Shown piece after piece: positions 6,550 through 9,169 of a stretch of DNA of 9,169 bases. The DNA is from Verrucomicrobiota bacterium. GTDB lineage: Bacteria > Verrucomicrobiota > Verrucomicrobiia > Limisphaerales > SXQI01. Each line of letters opens with the position of its first letter. Within the stretch, counting starts at the first letter, position 1. A program made the translations under genes and the position numbers. Under the pieces are notes generated by a model that saw only the letters and a list, made by a program, of their open reading frames with translations, was not told where the DNA came from and ran no database searches. Location of the stretch: assembly GCA_008933045.1 (NCBI GenBank), contig WBXJ01000119.1, positions 1-9,169 of the forward strand, read 5' to 3'.

Positions 6550-6941
6550 CGTACGATAGGCTTCTTGGAGGGCTTGGTGCTTTTGGTCGTCGTAGAAGTC
6601 TTAGCTTTGGCAGGAGTCGCTCGCTTGAGCGTTGTTTTTTTAACTGCGACAGGTTTAGCGGCTGGAGTTGGAGCTGCTTTTTTGGCGACAGGTTTAGCCG
6701 CTGGAGCTGGAGCTGTTTTTTTGCCAACCGGCTTACCTGGGACCACAGGAGGCAACAAGGACGCCTTCTTGGCTTTCAAGAGGACGCAGAACTCCTTCTG
6801 GCTGATCAGTGACAGAGGGGCCACCTTGTGATCGAGATCCTGCATCACTTTATATTCAACCAACAATTTGCCCACTTTGACAACGCGGATGAACCCGGAT
6901 CCAACCTGCCACATCTGTCCCGTTACCAGTTCGATTTTCAT
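6546..6941 (-). CDS. Small protein with histone-H1-like Lys/Ala/Pro-rich tail
   Basis: The 131-residue product has two parts. Residues 1-62 form a compact, probably beta-rich domain (VTGQMWQVGSGFIRVVKVGK, later LVEYKVM) with no motif I can name. Residues 66-131 are almost entirely Lys, Ala, Pro, Thr and Val, with no acidic residue, like the tails of bacterial histone-H1-like proteins. The tail contains a 13-residue repeat, TAPAPAAKPVAKK followed by AAPTPAAKPVAVK. Binding of nucleic acid through the tail is inferred from composition only. It is the first gene of a pair, overlapping the L7Ae-like gene by 4 bases (TTGA), so the two products are probably made together. Several A6-A7 runs on the coding strand could allow polymerase slippage. 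The ATG at 6941 has no Shine-Dalgarno upstream. The plus-strand frame over this region is its antisense shadow. Confidence 0.75.
   Translation of the reverse strand: MKIELVTGQMWQVGSGFIRVVKVGKLLVEYKVMQDLDHKVAPLSLISQKEFCVLLKAKKASLLPPVVPGKPVGKKTAPAPAAKPVAKKAAPTPAAKPVAVKKTTLKRATPAKAKTSTTTKSTKPSKKPIVR
6646..6723. repeat. 39-base direct repeat encoding the basic tail
   Basis: GCGACAGGTTTAGC begins at 6646 and again at 6685, and each copy continues through a near-identical CTGGAG-rich stretch into a T6-T7 run. The period is 39 bases, or 13 codons. A degenerate third unit may follow near 6723. The repeat lies wholly inside the basic-tail gene, so expansion or contraction would preserve the frame. 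Confidence 0.75.
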
Positions 6942-7015
6942 TCAAACAACACAATGACACTTTTGAAACCGGAATGCAAGCGTACGTCTAAGAATTTAAT
7001 CACTAAAACGGGTGG

Positions 7016-7103
7016 ATTACGAATTGGGAAAGGTGAGTTGGTTTGGCGGCACTGAGATTCATCCCGAAAAGCACGAAGGTAAATCCCCTCGCTAATTCGT
7101 AAT
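7016..7103. repeat. Inverted repeat at the 3' end of comB
   Basis: ATTACGAATT at 7016-7025 and AATTCGTAAT at 7094-7103 are perfect inverted copies, 68 bases apart. The right arm is the end of the comB coding sequence (codons ATT ACG AAT before TAG). The spacing is too long for a typical intrinsic terminator and there is no T tract. The rest of the 6942-7091 gap shows no gene. Confidence 0.4.
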
Positions 7104-7853
7104 TCTCCCACTCTTTTTCAGTTCGGGTACCATCTGCACGGTGTCTCGGGCTAGGCAGATTTCTAGGTCTTCTTTGAGTTCGGGGATTTTTAGGAGTCTG
7201 CGGCCGTTTCGGCTGTGGGCCATTGCTTCGAGTAGGTTTGAGGCGTGTTTTTTGTAGAATTGACGGGCGATTTCGGCGGAGTCTGCGATCTGATCGGCTG
7301 AGTATAAGTCCCACAGTGCTTCGGCCACGGCTCCGGCAGCGAGGGCATCTTCTGCGGCGGATTCTTCTCCGGTGCCGCTACAGACTAGGAGGAGTTGTGT
7401 GGGTGGGTTTTTTCTTAAGGATGACACGACTGCGCCTAGGTTTGGGAAGGAGGCGATGATTACTTTGCTGGCTGTGGCACAGGCTCTGAGTGCGCGGGTG
7501 CCGTTGGTGGTGGTGATTCCAATGGTGCGGCCTTGCACTCGTTCGCGTGTGAATTCGCGAGGTGAATTCCCAAAGTCAAACTCGATGCCGCCGGTGAGTT
7601 CTTTGCCGATTCGGACGCCGTTTCTTTCGCCAGCGAGGAGGATGTCTGGGTGCGCGATTTTGAGTGCCAACGCCTCGGGTATTTCGGCGACTGGGATGAT
7701 GTCTTTTGCGCCGTGATGCAACGCGGTGGTGATGGTGGTGGTGGCTCGCAGGATATCAAAGACCACGCAGACTGTCTGGGACAGGTCGGCTTCGGGCAGG
7801 CGTTTAAATTCCGCCGGAGTGAGGAGGACATTTAACTGGCTAGAAATTCTCAT
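7092..7853 (-). CDS. comB: ComB-family 2-phosphosulfolactate phosphatase
   Basis: ComB is a Mg-dependent phosphatase that converts 2-phosphosulfolactate to 3-sulfolactate, a step of coenzyme M synthesis in methanogens; many non-methanogenic bacteria carry the family, where its substrate is less certain. The 253-residue product matches along its length: VVFDILRATTTITTALHHGA (30-49), LLAGERNGVRIG (72-83), FDFGNSPREFT (92-102), IGITTTNGTRAL (111-122), LLVCSGTGEESAAEDALAAG (155-174). The start is ATG 7853, overlapping the glycosylase stop as ATGA. A longer open frame extends upstream to 8066, but that extension lies inside the glycosylase gene and lacks family similarity. It is the last gene of apt-ogg-comB. 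I see no comA, comC or other sulfolactate gene in the window, so only the family is certain. Confidence 0.88.
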   Translation of the reverse strand: MRISSQLNVLLTPAEFKRLPEADLSQTVCVVFDILRATTTITTALHHGAKDIIPVAEIPEALALKIAHPDILLAGERNGVRIGKELTGGIEFDFGNSPREFTRERVQGRTIGITTTNGTRALRACATASKVIIASFPNLGAVVSSLRKNPPTQLLLVCSGTGEESAAEDALAAGAVAEALWDLYSADQIADSAEIARQFYKKHASNLLEAMAHSRNGRRLLKIPELKEDLEICLARDTVQMVPELKKSGRITN

Positions 7854-8746
7854 AAAGCTTGGGTGCGCCCGATTTTGGTGCGCATGTAGTGGAAAAGGTA
7901 TTGCTGAGCATAGCCTGAGTGGGGCCCGAAATAGGTCTGGGTAAATTGTTGTAGTTGGCGCGTGGTCGCTGGGCGTTTTGGAAAGTACAATTGCTGGATC
8001 GCTTTGTAAATCCAGACATCTACCGGAAACGCATTGGGGAAACCATAGGCGAACAGGAGGACACAATCTGCCACCTTCGGGCCGACGCCGGGGAGGGTCA
8101 TCAATTGGTTTCGAGCGTATTCAATCGAAGCGTTTTGGAGGTCTGCTAGATGAAGGTGACCTTGAGCGATTCGACGTGCGGCTTCGAGAAGGTAGGGCGC
8201 ACGGAAGCCGAGTTTGCAGTCGCGCAGTTCTGATTCGGTGCATTCCGCCAATCGGTGGGGTGATGGAAAGTTGGAGCGCGAGGGGAAGCCTGGAGGCACG
8301 GGCAGGGGTGCTCCAAAGCGTTCGCCCAAGGATTCGACGCATTGCTGGATTTGGACGATCCGCTTGGTGGAAGAGAGGATGAAGGAGGTCAGGCATTCCC
8401 AGTGATCCTGTTTCAATAAGCGCAATCCTCGACTGGCTTGCACTGCGGTGGTCATGACCTCGTCTTTTGGAAAGGTTTGGATGATCTGTGATAATGGAAT
8501 TTCCAGTTGGAGATAGTTCCGCAGCCAGCTCCAGTCCTCTGGGGCACCCGTAGTTTGCGCGTGGAGATCGGTGTTTTGTTGGGTCAATCGCACCCATCGA
8601 CCGGCCACCACTCCCACCCAACTGCCATCTTGATAGCGCCAACGAAAGGCCTGACCCGAGGAGAGGGTTGCGGCCAGATCGTAATCCGTCAGGGCGAAGG
8701 TTTGTTCCGCGATCGCACTCGTTGGACGTTCGCTGGACGCAAGCAC
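7850..8746 (-). CDS. ogg: OGG1-type 8-oxoguanine DNA glycosylase/lyase
   Basis: The enzyme excises 8-oxoguanine opposite cytosine and nicks the abasic site. The 298-residue product has the OGG1 N-terminal domain with LSSGQAFRWR (28-37), then a helix-hairpin-helix LPGVGPKVADC (218-228) with the catalytic Lys K224, and the GPD aspartate D243 in FPVDVW. By alignment with human OGG1, C228 matches C253, and Q281 and F285 in GYAQQYLF match Q315 and F319, so the 8-oxoguanine pocket looks intact. The OGG1 Asn-Asn-Asn element that reads the orphan cytosine (SSNNNI) is replaced by SSTKRI (125-130). The start is GTG 8746, three bases after the apt stop; the stop overlaps comB by 4 bases. No ribosome binding site is visible. 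AlkA-type glycosylases lack the OGG_N motifs seen here. Confidence 0.9.
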   Translation of the reverse strand: MLASSERPTSAIAEQTFALTDYDLAATLSSGQAFRWRYQDGSWVGVVAGRWVRLTQQNTDLHAQTTGAPEDWSWLRNYLQLEIPLSQIIQTFPKDEVMTTAVQASRGLRLLKQDHWECLTSFILSSTKRIVQIQQCVESLGERFGAPLPVPPGFPSRSNFPSPHRLAECTESELRDCKLGFRAPYLLEAARRIAQGHLHLADLQNASIEYARNQLMTLPGVGPKVADCVLLFAYGFPNAFPVDVWIYKAIQQLYFPKRPATTRQLQQFTQTYFGPHSGYAQQYLFHYMRTKIGRTQAL

Positions 8747-8749
8747 AGA

Positions 8750-9169
8750 TTAGTAGGTAAGGAGGGATCGCACCTTTTGTCCTGGCAGTTTGGAGCGGCC
8801 TTTGAGGGCTTCTAGCTCGATCAGGAAGGTGATTTCGACAAGTTGAACATCCATTTTTTCGAGGAGGGTCACGGCGGCGGCGGCTGTTCCTCCGGTGGCC
8901 AAGAGGTCATCGATTAGTAAGACCCTGCTTCCGGGCTTGATTGAATCCACGTGTATCGCCACCGTGTTCGCCCCGTACTCCAGTTCGTAGGATTGTTCAT
9001 GGGTTTTAAAAGGTAATTTCCCTTTCTTCCGCACTGGAACGAACCCCGCATTGAGTTGAAGTGCCGCTGCCGCTGCGAAGATGAAGCCTCGGGCATCGAT
9101 CCCCACGACGGCGTCGATGGAGCCCGGTGGGTGGTCGCCAATCAGTAAATCCACGCTCTGCCGAAAGAG
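8750..9169 (-). CDS. apt: Adenine phosphoribosyltransferase, N-terminus cut by the window edge
   Basis: Apt makes AMP from adenine and PRPP in purine salvage in the cytoplasm. The 139 visible residues match the family from the first codons in the window (LFRQSVDLLIGDHPPG) to the C-terminus. They show VVGIDARGFIFAAA, the FVPVRKKGKLP loop, YELEYGANTVAIHVDSI, and the PRPP-binding motif VLLIDDLLATGGTAAAA. The family is usually 170-185 residues, so about 35-40 N-terminal residues lie beyond base 9169. The GTG at 9154 is internal, not the start. The stop TAA (8750-8752) is 3 bases before the glycosylase start, so apt is probably the upstream gene of the apt-ogg-comB unit. Confidence 0.95.
   Translation of the reverse strand, partial: LFRQSVDLLIGDHPPGSIDAVVGIDARGFIFAAAAALQLNAGFVPVRKKGKLPFKTHEQSYELEYGANTVAIHVDSIKPGSRVLLIDDLLATGGTAAAAVTLLEKMDVQLVEITFLIELEALKGRSKLPGQKVRSLLTY

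Noticed and set aside
6313..6831. Plus-strand frame of 172 codons with a hydrophobic Gly/Ala/Leu-rich stretch that looks like membrane segments
   Set aside because: The hydrophobic stretch is the complement of the Lys/Ala/Pro repeats. The opposite strand has two overlapping genes, one with L7Ae-like motifs, in line with the neighbouring minus-strand genes.
7854..8066. Upstream extension of comB by 71 codons
   Set aside because: It lies inside the glycosylase coding sequence and does not resemble ComB; ATG 7853 gives a normal ComB N-terminus with an ATGA overlap.
8121..8642. Minus-strand frame of 173 codons inside the glycosylase region
   Set aside because: It is an alternate frame of a gene with clear OGG1 motifs; its Ser/Arg/Pro-rich composition is typical of a shadow frame.

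Overview
The window reads as ordinary chromosomal DNA of a free-living bacterium with about 50% G+C. It carries housekeeping and core-metabolism genes and no phage, transposon or CRISPR signature. The succinate dehydrogenase is the three-gene sdhC(b558)-sdhA-sdhB type, with the long SdhA N-terminus found in Bacteroidota, Chlamydiota and Verrucomicrobiota. Together with an OGG1-type glycosylase, a ComB-family phosphatase and a small basic-tailed protein, this suggests Verrucomicrobiota or a relative. That assignment is an inference from protein families, not a proof.

Layout. Bases 1-434 hold no certain gene; an open minus-strand frame may be the 5' part of an unknown protein running off the left edge. 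tRNA-Arg(UCU) with encoded CCA lies at 435-511. A dihydropteroate-synthase-like gene follows (575-1462, +), missing key substrate-binding residues. After a 203-base gap with a sigma70-like promoter candidate and an inverted repeat comes the complete succinate dehydrogenase operon sdhCAB (1666-5026, +): a di-heme membrane anchor, a flavoprotein and an iron-sulfur subunit, together a menaquinone-linked complex II.

From 5023 to the right edge every gene is on the minus strand. recF meets sdhB tail to tail with a 4-base overlap. Upstream of recF, in transcription order, come a small protein with a Lys/Ala/Pro-rich histone-H1-like tail and, overlapping it by 4 bases, an L7Ae/YlxQ-like RNA-binding protein with a Pro/Asp tail. 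After a 150-base gap there is a tight cluster of apt (5' end cut by the window edge), an OGG1-type 8-oxoguanine DNA glycosylase and a ComB-family 2-phosphosulfolactate phosphatase, with a 3-base gap and a 4-base overlap.

Functional themes are respiration/TCA cycle (sdhCAB), DNA repair (recF, ogg), purine salvage (apt) and probable RNA binding (L7Ae-like plus basic-tail partner). No clear novel multi-gene system is visible. The points most worth a second look are the degenerate DHPS-like protein, the L7Ae/basic-tail pair with oppositely charged tails, and the lack of a well-placed Shine-Dalgarno sequence at all nine assigned starts.
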